From Rhizaria sp. SCN 62-66 (lineage: Eukaryota > Rhizaria, unplaced): DNA of 64,000 bases. The notes under the pieces are model-generated. The model saw only the letters and a program-made list of their open reading frames with translations. It made no database searches and was not told where the DNA came from. Of the stretch, positions 1 through 11,968 are shown piece by piece (within the stretch, counting starts at the first letter, position 1; each line of letters begins with the position of its first letter). The DNA is taken from positions 82,357-146,356 of the forward strand of contig MEDY01000069.1 in the NCBI GenBank assembly GCA_001724265.1. The letters are read 5' to 3'. The translations under genes and the position numbers were made by a program.

Positions 1-2375
1 ATCGCCGCTGTCACTGCCACTACTAATACTAGCTCCACGGTGCTGTTGCCGTCGCGTGACGCCAACGCGCTTGACACTGCGGCCTCGTCGGGCTCGCTCT
101 GGCTTGGCGTGCCGTACCCCACATATCACTATCTTTCCAGTAACAATATCAACGATGACACTCCACGCTCAAGCAGCGCCACGAACGCTGCTTCGCATGT
201 CCCCGTTCTTGGCCGTGCCAGTAGTGACTCCGAGGCCGCGCTGCCCTTCACGGCCCGCGCCGCCGCCGCACGCGCCCGCGGCGGCCCTCTGCTGTCCCAG
301 CGCCAGCTGCAGGAGCTCATGTTTGGCAACGGCGGCCACGAGGCCAGCACGACGGTCGACCCTTTCACGGCCTCGGCGGCGGCGTCGGCGGCCGCGCACT
401 CCGCGGTCTCGGCAGTCAACGCCGCGGCCGCACAGGCCGCCGCCGCCACCGCCGCAGCTGCTACTGCAGGCTCTAGTCCGACTGCGACAGGCGAGTTGAA
501 GCGCTCCGGCAGTGAGGGCCACAACGGCGACTCCCCGGCGGCCACGACACCGGTGGCCCAGGACCCCGCCTCTCAGACTGCAGCAGCTGCCGCCGTCGCA
601 GCCGCCCCCAAGGCTGCGGCGGCGCTGTCCGGCAAGCAGTCGTTCGCCGAGGTCGTGTCAGACTCGCTGCACAAGGCACGGCCGCGCTCCGTCTCGGCCT
701 CGGCCTCTGTCTCGACCTCCGCTGGCACTGGCACTGGCGTGGGCGCCGCGGGTGTTGTCGCCTCATGCCAGTCGACGTCTCCAGTCGCCGTGAACGCGAG
801 TCTTGCGACCGCCACAGCAACGGCACCTAACGCCACACCTGCGGCCCCTGTGGCTGCGTCGGCGCGCCCGCCTCTGGCCAGCTCCCCCGACTCCTCGTCT
901 TCGTCCTCGTTCTCGTCCTCGTCTTCGTCCGCCACTGCGGCGGCACCCAGCGCCGGTGCGCGGCCGCCGGCGAGCGCGAGCGCACGGCTGAGCGGGAGCG
1001 TCACGACCCCCGCGGCCGCGCCTGCCCCGGTCCCGGCCCAGTCGGATCCGCTGGCGCTGCCCGCGGTGCCAACTCTGCTCGTGCCCTCGGCACCCATGCG
1101 CCGCTCGCTCACGCTCTTCGAGCACCACTATGCGGCCGCCACCGCCGCAGCCGCCGCGGCCGCGGCCGCCGCCGCCGCCGCAGCAGCTGCCGCAGCCGCT
1201 TCGGTGTCGCAGGCCGACTCTGTGTCCACCGGCACGCCCGCAACCGCGGCTGCGGGCGCCGCTGCGACTGCGGCTTCGGCAGCCGGCGCTGCTGCGAGCG
1301 TTGCTGGTGCGATCCCGGCGGGCCAAGGCCGGCCGCCGACCCCCGCGCTGAGCACCGCGGTGGCGCCGTCCGTGGCCGGCGTGCCCGTGAGCGCGATGAT
1401 GCTCAGCGGCGGCGCGGGCGAGCTGCCCCTTGTCGTCGTCGACCCGCTCGACGCCGGGAATAACATCGCGCGCGCGGTGTCGGCCTCGAGTGCGCTCCGC
1501 ATCACCGCGGCGCTCGCGCGGGCGCGGGCCATCGTCGGCGAGGTCTGGGCCTCCGCTGTCTCTGTCCTCAACGCGAGCAGCAGTGACTGCAGCGCTGTTG
1601 CTGCGCTTCCCGAGGCAGATGCAGAGACTGCTGCCGAGGCCGAGGCCGCTGCCGTGCGCGCGCGTGCCGCCTTTGTCTCCGGCGTGGGCACCCGGCTCTT
1701 CAACAACACGCTCTCCAGCTACGACTCTGCGAACCCCGTCACGGGCGCCGCCGTCACCGCCGCTGCCGCCGCGGCCGCCGTTGCCGCTCCCGCTGACGCC
1801 GCGCGCGCCACGGCGGGCACGCGCCCGTCGCTGGACGCGTGGACGTGGTCCGTGCCGTCCGCCGTGCTCGTCGAGCAGCGCGCGCGGCTGCGCGAAACGA
1901 GCAGCGCCGTCGCGGCGCTGCGGCCGACGCTGTACAACCACTACCACAGCTACCACGCGTACATCGCCCACGCCAACGCCGCGGCCAACAACCAGGCGCG
2001 GCTGCAAGTGCAGGCGCAGGCGCAGGCGCTCTCGATGCAGCAGCAGGCGCAGTTCGCGCAGCAGCAACAGCAGCTTGCGCAGCAGGGCGGGGCGTCCCAG
2101 TCGCCGCAGCAGCCGCAGCTGTCGTTCCAGCCGCTGCCGGTGCCGCCGCAGCCCGGGCTGGTGCCCGCGCTGCCGCCGTCGTTCCCGCTGCACATCGCAC
2201 CGCACGCGGTGCCCGCGCACAGCCACGCCGCGCTGGTGGCGCTGGCTGCGCACTACGGCATTTTCGTCCCGACGTTGGCCTACGCGGCGATGCAGCAGCA
2301 GCAGCAGTCGTCGCACACTGGCGGCGCGGGCCTCGGCGGCGACGGAGCGCTGCCACCCGGCGTGATGCTCATGTC

Positions 2376-2414
<39 letters not shown>

Positions 2415-3293
2415 GTCGCCGTTCGGCGCCGTGGTCTACGGCAATAGCCCTAGCGGCATTCCACCGCCGCCCCAGTTCGCACCCCACGGCCACCCGCAGC
2501 AGCAGGCGCCGTTCGGCTGGCCGGCCCACGCCCACAGTCCCTTCGCTGCCCACAGTCAGTTCGCTGTCCATGGCCCCGCGTTCGGCCCCGGCGGCAGCCC
2601 CGGCGCACCCGGCGGCGGCGGCGGCGGCTACGGCTTTGTGGCCCACGGCCTTCCGCACCCGCACAGCGGTCCGCACGGTGGGGGCCCGTTGCACATGCAC
2701 ATGTCCGCGGCCGGGCCGCCAGTGTATGGCGGCGGCGGCGCCGTGGCGATGGGCGGCATTCCCGGCTTGGCGGGGCTGCCGCCGATGCTGCCGCACGGCA
2801 ACGCGCTTTACTTCACCTCCCACCAGCAGCCATATCAAGCACAGTCGCAGTCGCATGGCCAGGCTCAGGGCCAGGGCCCGCACCGCAGTCGTGGCGGCTC
2901 CCCGATGCTCGCACCCACCGGCCCCGGCGCCGGGGGCGGCAGCGCCAGCGGCGGTGTGCCCCCGCCTCTGCAGTATGGCCGCCAGACGCCGCCGCTGCTC
3001 GCCGCGCGCGCGCCGCTGCCGCCGTCGGGGCTCGCCGCCAGCACCAGCGCCAGCGCGAACGCCAACGCTGCCGCGAGCGTGACTGTGCACAGCGGCGCCG
3101 GCGTTTTTGCGTCGTCGTCATCGTCATCCTCGCCGTCGTCTCCACTGCAGCCGTCGCCGCATGCGGTCGCGCATGCAACCGCGACCACGGGCGCTGCGCC
3201 GGCGCCGGTGGCGCAGTCGTTCGCGTCCGTGGTCGCGGCGGCGAGCGGCTCGCCACAACTGCAGGCGCTCAACGTGGCCGTGCCCCCGCCGTT

Positions 3294-3357
<64 letters not shown>

Positions 3358-6300
3358 CAGTTGAAGCAGCAAGGTCCCAGTGTGCCAGCGGGCGCTGCGT
3401 CCCCGACGACTGGCCGCAAGGGCAAGAGCAAGACCAACACCGCCGCCGTCGCCACTGCGTCTCATGTCGGCAGCGCCCTCCCGGCTGCTGTCATTGCAAC
3501 CGGCGCTGTTGCTGAGGCCGGCAGCGCTGACCCGCTGCTCAGCGGCTCTGTTGGTGATTTGCCCCACTCACGATCGCTGCCCAACGCCGCTGCAGGCTCC
3601 GCGGCCGCCACTGCCGCCGCTGCCGTTGCTGCGCCTGCGCTCACTGCGCCCTCGACGACCGCGTCGTTGTCGGGCAACGGGTCCATCAGCAGCACCACGG
3701 GTGAGAACAACAGCACACACAGTGCGCACACGGGTGCTCCGACAATGACCGCTGCGTCTATCATTGCGCAGTCGCTGCCGATGCGCCGCTCTAACCTTGC
3801 GCTGCTTTCCGTCGTCTCTGGCGCAGCCCCCGCCCCGAGCCCTGCTGCCGCTGCGACTGGAGCTGGAGCTGGAGCTGGGTCCGCCTCTGTCCCGGCCACC
3901 GCGGCCGCGTCGTCCGTGACCGCGCTCTCGCACGCGCAGTCGACGTCCAGCCCGACCACCACCGAGGCCGACGCCAGCGCGGCCGGGTCGGCGTCTGCGT
4001 CTGCGTCCACGACCGCGCCGGCGCTTCCCGTGACCGCCAGTGCTGCCACAAGCCAAGCCTCCACCTCTGGCGCTGGCTCTGGCACTGGCTCTAGCAGCAC
4101 TCTGGTCGCGACCGCAGCGCCCTTCACGGCCTCACGCAGCAGCTTCAGCACCACGCCCATTCTCGCTGCATTGCACAACATCAACAGCTCTGGAGGCGGC
4201 CGCAACGGCGGCGGCGGTGGCGGCAGCGCGCGCGGCAGCTTCCAGGCCCTTAACAGCAGCGGCGTCAGCGGCGTCAGCGGCGGGGGCGGCGGCGGCAGTG
4301 GGACGCCGCTGGGCCCATCCCCGCGCGTGTCGCTGTCCACGCCCGTCGCCGGCCCCATGCCGATGCACCACGGCCCTCACGGCGGCCCTCACGGCGGCCC
4401 TGTGCTGGCCACCGGCGGGCTCGGGCTTGGGCTCAGCGTCATGGTCCCCGCGCTTCCCTTCCCCGCCCTCGCGACGTACGGCGCGACTGCGCACAATGCG
4501 AACCTCCAGCCTCAGTCCCAGGCTCAGTCTCAGACCGGAGTCGAGGGCGGCCGCACCGCGCCGTTGTCGCCGGTGTCGCAGTGGCTGTCGCAGGCCGTGG
4601 GCGTGGACGACAGCGCCGTGACCGCGCTGGCGGGCGTGCTACAGGCGGCGCACTGGGAGCAGCAGTGGGCCGACGCAGTGCTGCAGCATCAGCACCAGCA
4701 GCAGCACCAGATGCAGTATTTCCACCACTACCACCAGCACCACCACGGCCACGGACACGGACACGGACACCACCACTACCGCAGTAAGCACAACAACAAT
4801 AACAACAGCGGTGCTGCGTCAGGCGGCAACGCCAGCGGTGCCACTGATGGTGGTGGCGGCGGCGGCGGCTACGGCAGAAACGCGCACTCTGGCGGCGGGG
4901 GCGGCAACGCGCAGCAGCCCGGGAGCAGCCAGTCGCGGCGCAGCGCGAACCGTGCAAGTCAGCATGCTCAGCAGGCTCAGTTCAACCACGGCTTTGCGAG
5001 CAATCCCAGCTACAACAACAACAACAACAACAACACTGCAAACGCTCAGAGTGGTGGTGCGAGTGCGAACACAACGTCCCATCCTGTACCTGCTGCCTCT
5101 GCGGCCAGTGCCGCTGTCGCTGCGCCCGCTGAGAGTGTGGCTCAAACGGCTCCTTCGTCATCTTCGGCTGCCAATGCTGCCATTACAGCGAGCGGCGCCG
5201 CCGCTGCCCCGGCGGCTGATGCAACTGTGAGCACTGTTAACGCCTCGAAGACGACCAAAACTGCTGAGAACACTGAGAACAGCAGTAGCGCTGCGCCTAG
5301 TGCAGACGCGACTGCAGCTGCAACATCTACTGTCGAGACTTCGACTGCGAGCGCGGCTGAGGGTAGTGCGAGCAACGATGCTAAGGCTGCGCCTGTGCCA
5401 GCCTTAGATGCTGCTTCGTTGGCGGTTGATGTTGCTACTTCAGCCTCTCGTGTGAGCTCAAAGGGCACAAAGAGCAAGAATGCTTCCGGCAAGCAGACAC
5501 CAAAAACTCTACCACAGCAACAACAACAGCAGCAACCGCAACAACAACAGCAGAAGACCGGCGCCACCAACGCTGCCAAGAAGAACAAGAACGCTGTCGC
5601 CATCAACATGAGCTCCAACGCCAACGCCAACGCCGCCGCGGCCGCCGCGACTGCGATCGCGGCGGCGAGCACGGTCGCCGCAGGCATTTCCGCCGCCACT
5701 GCCCAGGCCTCCGCCCACGGTCACCTCGCCGGCCGCGGCTCGTTCTCGCAGCCGCACCACAGCGGCGCCTTCTTTGCGCAGCCGTACCAGCAGCAACAGC
5801 AGCAGTACCAGGCGTTCCCGCCGCAGACCGCGCAGTTCCAGCCGCCGTTCGCGCCCCCGCCCGGCCCGTACCACTACCAGGCCGTGTTCGTGCCATACGC
5901 GGGCCAGCAGCCGTCACAAGCGCCGTCGCAGGCGCCGTCGCAAGCGCATCTGTCGTACCAGCAGCAGCCGCAGACACCGGCGCAGGCGCATGTGCAAGCG
6001 ATCTCGCAGCTGCACATGCAGAACCAGCTGCAGCAGCAACAACAGCTGGCGCTTGCACAACAGCAACAGCAGCAGCAGCAGCCGCCTCCTGCTGCTAATC
6101 AGAACTCGCAAAACGCATCACAACCTCAACCTCACCCTCAGTCCCAGAGCCAGATGCCGCCGCAGACTCAAGGACCGGTTGCTGGTGGCAGTGCGCCGCC
6201 CTCCGTGACCGTCTCCCAGGCTGACGCGGCCGCGCAGCTGCTTGGCCACGCACAAGGGAGCCAGCCGGGGTCGATGTCACTGCCATTGTCGTCGACCGCG

Positions 6301-8715
6301 TCCGGGCCTCCGTCGTCACAGCCCCAGTCGCGGCCGCAGTCGCAGGCGCCGTCGCGCGTCCAGTCGCGCACGCAGTCCCAGGCGCAGACGCGGCCGCAGT
6401 CGCGCTCGCAGCAACAGCAGCAGCAGTCTCCGCAGCAGCCGCAGTTGCAGTCGCAGTCGCACGCGCAGGTTCTGGTGACGGCGCCGTTTCCCGGCGTCTC
6501 GGGCTCGGTGACCGCTGGCGCGACGCCGCAGTACTCGCCGCTGTCGGGTGTGTCGCGCGCGCACACGCCGCAGGCCGCCGGCGCCGCGGCCGCGCCCGCC
6601 GTGCCCGCCAGCGTGGCCGCCAGCGTAGCCGCCAGCGTAGCCGCCACCGTGGCCGCTCTGAACGTCGCGCTGGCTGCGTCGACTGCGCCCGCGTCGTCGC
6701 CGCCCACGCCCGTGACCGCGTCGCTGACCGCGGGCACCGCGGGGAGGTCGGCTGCAGACGCCGCCACAGGATCCGCCACAGGTTCTCCGCAGCCGCCGCA
6801 GCAGTCTGGGCTGACGGGACAGGGCTCGAGCAGTCGGGTGAACACGGCCACGCCCCTTATTGGGCTTGCGAGCGCGACCGCGAACGAGCCCAGAGCCGCT
6901 TCTGCGACTACTGAGACTGCTGTATCATCTGCGCAGATCACTGGCAACGCGAAGAGCAACAGCAAGACTGCGCGTCACACCCGCACTGTCACCAGCCCAG
7001 CCGCGCCCGGCACGGCCGCCGCGTTCGCTGAGTCGAGCATCGCGCCCAGCAGCGCGCGCGGCAGCGTGAACAGAGCGCGCGGCGGCTCGCTCGCGCTCGC
7101 CGGCAGCGAGGCCGACGCGGCTACCGCGGGGCCGGGCACGGTCTCGGGCACGGTGTCGGGCCGGAGTACGCCGCAGCAGCAGTTCCGCACTGGCCCCGCG
7201 CAGAGCCAGCGTAACCGCCAGCAGATACAACAGCAGTATCAGCAACAGCAGTATCAGCAGCAGCAGCAAGGGCACTACTCGCCGCAGCAGCCGTACGCGC
7301 CGCCACTGTCCGCCACTGGTTTCTATGGCCCTTACGGGTCTCCTTCGTCGCCGCAGCAGCCGCTGTCTCCGCTGGCATCGCAGCAGCAGCCGCAGGCGCC
7401 TGCGCCTGCGCATGCGCCTGCGCAGTACGCTTACGCCTACGCACCGGGACCGGGCTACACGTACGTCCCTGTCTTCACTGCCCACGGTCACCCGGCCGCC
7501 CACGGTCTCCCCGCAGGTCCCGGCGGCGTCGCGGCAGCCCCAGTCTTCGCGCCCCCAGCCGCGCTCCCGGCCAGCCACTCTGCCCACGTTTCCTCGGGCC
7601 CCGGCGCCGCCGCCCACGGTCACGGCCACGGCCACCACCTGTCGCTGGCTCCGGCGCCGGGGCAGCACGGGCAGCACGGGCAGGCGGTTTGGGTGCCGGC
7701 CAGCGCCAGCGCGGGCCACCCGTCGTCGTTGCCTCCGCCGCAGCCGCACTCGCCGCCGCAGCAGCAGGTGGTGCACGTGCCCGCGGGCAGCCAGCTTGTG
7801 AGTCACGAAGGCATCGTGTACCTCGTGCCTGCGGGCGCTCATGTCGTCGCCGCTGCGCCCGCGTCAGTGCCAGCGCCCGCGTCTGTGCCTGCGCCCGCGC
7901 CTGCACCTGCGCACGCCGGCATCAGCAACAACAGCAGCGGCAGCAGCACCGAGTACTCGCACGCTGGCGCCGCGGGCGCGGCCGCAACTGCGGCTACGAC
8001 TCCGCAACACCAGTACCCAGCGCAGCCGTCGCACCTCCCGTATCCAATGTCTCAGTACCTCCCCGGCGGCCAAGCGCCACCGCCGCCGACGCAGGGCCCG
8101 GCGCTGGGCCAGCCCTACGCGCAAAGGCCCTACTTGCAAGGGCCCGGGTACGGCTACCCGCACGGTCAAGCGTATGGCTACGGCCAAGCGCACAGCCACG
8201 GCCAGCCGGGCCAGCCGCCGCGCGGCAACAACCGCCAGCGGAACAACAACAACAACAACAGCAACCATAACAAGCACGGTCGCCATGGCCAAAACAGCGC
8301 AGCCGCTGATGTGGCCGGCGCTGAGGCCGCTGCGGGCGAGAAGTCGCCCGCGCCCGCCGGCGAGCAGCCCCACGGCCAGCAGCAGTGGGGCGCGGACATG
8401 CTGGGGGGCTCGCTGCCGGCGCATTACGCGGCCGCTGTGGCGAACGGCACGATCACGGTCAACGTCAGCAGCAACAGCGGCGTGCTCTACTCGCCCGTGC
8501 CGCAGGTGCAGCCGCAGCTGCAGTACGGCGCGCCGCAGCAGCCGTACTACGTGCCGCACCAGCAGCACCAGGGACGTTCACACCATCATCAGCATGGACA
8601 ACGCCAAAGTCATAGCCAGGGCCAGGGCCATGGCCAGGGCCAAGGCCTGGGACAGGGACAGGGACAGCAACGTCAACGTCAGCCTCGGCAGAATGTCAAC
8701 AAACCGAGTCAGTGA
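1..8715 (+). CDS. giant low-complexity Ala/Gln/Gly/Ser/His-rich protein (5' end outside window)
   Basis: The frame is open from base 1 to a TGA at 8713-8715 (2,904 codons), with no ATG near the window edge, so this is the C-terminal part of a larger protein; no intron is seen. I recognise no folded domain. The sequence is almost wholly low complexity: poly-Ala near 1130-1200, a Ser run near 895-930, Gln runs at 2377-2415 and 3295-3354, a His-rich stretch near 4723-4785 and Asn runs near 5010-5030 and 8240. Weak recurring words are PMRRS (near 1096 and 3778) and SFAEVV/SFASVV (near 640 and 3220). Scattered RG/Gly-rich and Asn/Arg-rich patches near the end resemble RNA-binding or condensate-forming disordered proteins, but that is inference. 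Codon use matches the other genes (GC3-rich), which supports it being real. The missing N terminus could carry the defining domain. Confidence 0.7.
3298..3354 (+). repeat. (CAG)19 microsatellite encoding poly-Gln
   Basis: Nineteen uninterrupted CAG codons follow one CAA, giving a run of 20 Gln in the giant low-complexity protein. A shorter CAG run with one CAA lies at 2377-2415. The pure CAG tract is expected to vary in length between isolates. Confidence 0.95.
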
Positions 8716-8950
8716 GGACTACACTTGGACTTCTATCTCGAACATTTAGCTTTTATTTAGAACTTTATTATTTTACCATACATTTATTTCCATTTTATTG
8801 TCATTCATTTTTGTCACTGTTGCTTGCCGTCATGATTTGTTGCTGCATCGTTTTGTCCCACAGTCGGCATTCAATTTGACTTATGAGACTCACGCCTCGT
8901 CAAAATATATCTTAAAATAACACATCTCGAAGTTTCGCAAGTCATCTATC

Positions 8951-11486
8951 ATGGTTGGTCTTTTATGTAATCTTTATTTCTCATACTTGTATGATATTTT
9001 TTGTGGATTGCAACATGCTGACACCGCTGCCTCCAAAGCAGACACCAACGGACAGGACGAATCGTTCCAAATGACCTCCCCGCGTACGCCAAATTGATCG
9101 TTAAAATGCAAAACAAACACAATTTCATATATTGCGTTGCAAGAAACTAATAATTTATATTTGATTTATTTCCGGGCTTTTGTTCTTTGTCCTTTCTCCA
9201 GTCTCTTTCACTGAGCACCTTGAAGGACTGTCCAAGGCACTCTTCATGGTTGCGCCGTCCTTCACAGACTCGTCTAAGGACGTTGGCTGGTGGTGGAACC
9301 TCATTGTTCTTACTACCGTTATCATTGTGGTTCTTTTTGTCGGTGGCATGGTCTTCGAAAATGCGCCAGACTACGGTGTAAACCTCATGGAAGAGGACAG
9401 CTCCTCGTCTGTTCAGTCCATTGTCTTGCTCGATCATTCCAGCTACGACGACGCCAAACGCGCTGCCCGCACGACGCCTAACGAGGATAACCAGCTGTAC
9501 TCCCCTATTTCACACATGGAGCATGCGTAGCAGAGCGCCAAGCTGTTCAACTACACCTTCCCACCCTGGCCCGCGTCTGCTGCGCCTCACTCGCCGCCCG
9601 TCGCTGCGGCTCCGCAACAGCAACAGCAACAGCAACAGCAGGCGCAGCGCCCCCGTGCCCCCGCGGACTGCGCAGTTATTGTACAGCTTGCGTGCACCGA
9701 GCTCGGCCGTTATCTCACCGCGCAAGCGCCTCTCTGGTCTCTCGGCGTCGCCACCGCTCCTTTCGGCGTCATTCCGCCGCAGCACCGCGTCTTCTCCCCG
9801 AGCTTCGCAGTGGAGACCGTGCACTCGTACAGCATCGAGAACGTTGAGAACCGCAACGCATACTACCCATCGATCCCGCGCAACCCGGCGACGGACGCGC
9901 TGGTGGTCGCCAGGAGGCTCAGACTCACCGTGACGCTCGCCATCGCGCCGACTGCGACTGGCTTCGGATTCACGAAGAGTGGCAAGAGCACCAACAAACA
10001 CAGTGGTGACGAGAGCAGCATTGAGAGGAACGGCGGTGACGCGAGTGCTGCTGTGGATCGCGATGCTGAGAACAGCACTGGCGACGACGGCAGCCAAGAC
10101 GTTCGCACTGAGGCTCACCCAGATGCCGGCTCCGGCTCCGTCAGCGTGTCGTCCGTGCGCGCCGAGGCGATCGTGCAGTGCTCGTGGGACGGCGCCTGCC
10201 ACGTGCACGGCGTGCTCTGGCGCTCGCCTTACCCGATTCCGCTGCGCCCGAGCCCGTCCCCGTTCTTCACGCCGCTTGCGCCCGCGCTGCCGGTCCCTGC
10301 GCACAGCTACGCACCGGACGCCCCCGTAGGGCTGGGCACGTTGCGCGTGATGAACGCGAACATCTGGAACTACAACCAGTGGCCCGCGCGGCGCCCGCTG
10401 CTCACGCAGGAGTTTTCACGCTGGCTGCCCGACGTGGTGCTGCTGCAGGAGGTCCGCGGGCGCCACACAGGCTTCCTCCGCTGGCGGTACCACCAGGCGC
10501 CGGCGCTGGCGGACGACTTCGCGCGCGTGGTCGGCGGGCCCGTGGGGTTCGTGTCCACGGCGACGGCGCAATTTGACGACGCGCACCCCGAGGAAGAGGG
10601 CGTGGCCATCCTCTCACGGCTGCCGATCCTCGACTACGGCTGGCTGGTGCTGAGTTCCAAGGGGTCGATCCACAGTGACGGGATGCCGCGGCGCGTGATC
10701 TGGGCCCACGTCGCGCTGCCCAGCGGCGACACGGTCATCGTTGCCACTGTGCACCTCACGCTCACGGCGCACGCGCGCGCGCGGCACTACGTGGAGATCG
10801 GGCAGTGGTGCGAAGACCTGCGCGCGGCCAAGGGCGGCGTGCCGCTGCTGCTGAGCGGTGACTTCAACGAGATCCTCTCGCGGCTTCCGGTGCACCCGTT
10901 CTTCAGTCGCGGTTTTGTCGACGCTGCGCAGCAGGTGTACGACGACGAGGACGATGCGAGGGAAGCCGCTGCCTCCGCCGCTGCCGCTGCTGGTGACGGC
11001 GCTTTGGCCGGGACTGTGGGCGCGTCTGCTGAGTCGGAGTCGCTGACTGCGACCGCCAACACCAAGAGCGGCGACGGTGACAGCAACACCGCCGCGGCTG
11101 CTCCTGTGGCTGCCGTCGCTGGCTCTGACGCCGCCAAGGCCAAGAAGAAGCGCCGCCAGACCCCGTTCACGTTCCCCACCGACGCGCCGAGGAAGCTGAT
11201 CGACCACATCTTCATCCACGGGCCCGCGCACGCCGTGGCGTACTCGATCGCGGGCGACAAGATGACCGGCACGATCTTCCCCTCGGACCACCTGTTTAAC
11301 GTTGCGGACATTGACGTGGGCAAAGCTGAGGGGGTCAAGGAGGGCGGGTATGGAGCAGGGATCCCGCGGTGGCCTCGGCCGAGTGCCGCAACAGCAGCCG
11401 GTGGTGCCGGTGGTGGTCACGGTGCGGGGGCTAGCGAAGGAAAGGAGGAGGAGGAAGTCGGGGACTCGAAGCTCGATGAACTGTGA
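8951..11486 (+). CDS. membrane-anchored endonuclease/exonuclease/phosphatase-fold protein, read through an in-frame TAG
   Basis: Proposed CDS is join(8951..9083, 9202..11486), 805 residues with the TAG at 9528-9530 read as an amino acid (codon 154). The intron 9084-9201 has a GTACGC donor and a pyrimidine-rich CAG acceptor, and joins phase 1 to phase 1. Residues about 74-97 are one hydrophobic segment (starts WWWNLIVLTT), so the long C-terminal part probably lies across a membrane. The frame stays coding on both sides of the TAG (before: SPISHMEHA; after: QSAKLFNYTFPPWP, a Gln run, then DCAVIVQLACTELGRY), well upstream of the next Met. The EEP fold is shown by NANIW, LLQEV (about 458), GDFNE (about 596), IDHIF and the terminal SDH (about 738), which are the family's metal-binding and catalytic positions. 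A Ser/Ala-rich loop interrupts the fold near 10960-11140. Substrate is not predictable; sphingomyelinase-like, nuclease and phosphodiesterase roles are all possible. The first about 18 residues, and so the ATG, are uncertain because that part is AT-rich. Confidence 0.75.
9528..9530 (+). other. in-frame TAG inside the EEP-fold gene
   Basis: This TAG interrupts one continuous reading frame. At least 90 residues of coding-like sequence follow it before the next usable Met. If UAG means Glu (see the lysyl-tRNA synthetase and pseudouridine synthase genes), the local peptide is MEHA-Glu-QSAK. Residue identity here is not fixed by conservation. Confidence 0.75.
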
Positions 11487-11968
11487 GATAGGCTGTGGTG
11501 CCTGATTGAATTACGCTATTTAGTTGTTGTCAGTTTGATTTCGTTTGTTTGCAGTCATCTTTAATCGTGTTGCGCTATGAGCGTTACTAATAATAGGTTA
11601 TGGTTGTTCGGGATCATAATGAAGGCCTATCTGGAAGATATCTCAATAAATGATGAAAATCCAGTATTGATTTAGAATACTCAAATATTAAGAACTATTG
11701 AACTTATTCACATAAATGGTGCGTTGTAACGTAATTTTTGGTGCCGTTGGACAAGGACTCGATTGAGGGACGAAGAGTGCAACCTGGTTGACGACCCTGA
11801 CATTGAATGTCTTTGTGGCATGGTAGAGTCCGTCAAATAAGATTTAGAGACCACAGCCATATTGAAAGCTCTAATTATTTCCATTTCCCTTTTTGATAAT
11901 TTGCTAATGTGCTTTTGTAACTTAGGTTGGTGCTCTGATTGCATACGGGAGTCGAGCAAACAACTACC
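11487..11968. other. intergenic, AT-rich
   Basis: 3' flank of the EEP-fold gene and 5' flank of farnesyltransferase beta. An AATAAA-like word occurs near 11645. I see no gene or RNA here. Confidence 0.6.

Noticed and set aside
763-3090. 775-codon open frame on the minus strand opposite the low-complexity gene
   Set aside because: A shadow of GC-rich repeats (CAG/GCC runs are open in many frames). It is made of Arg/Gly/His runs and codon bias favours the plus strand.
9378-9530. Intron explanation for the first TAG (GTAAAC donor at 9378, TAG acceptor at 9528-9530, 153 nt, phase 0)
   Set aside because: It would remove the TAG neatly, but the donor does not fit the GTACG consensus of this window and the segment is GC-rich and coding-like, unlike the AT-rich introns. 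The other two TAGs have no such option. It is kept as a stated alternative only.
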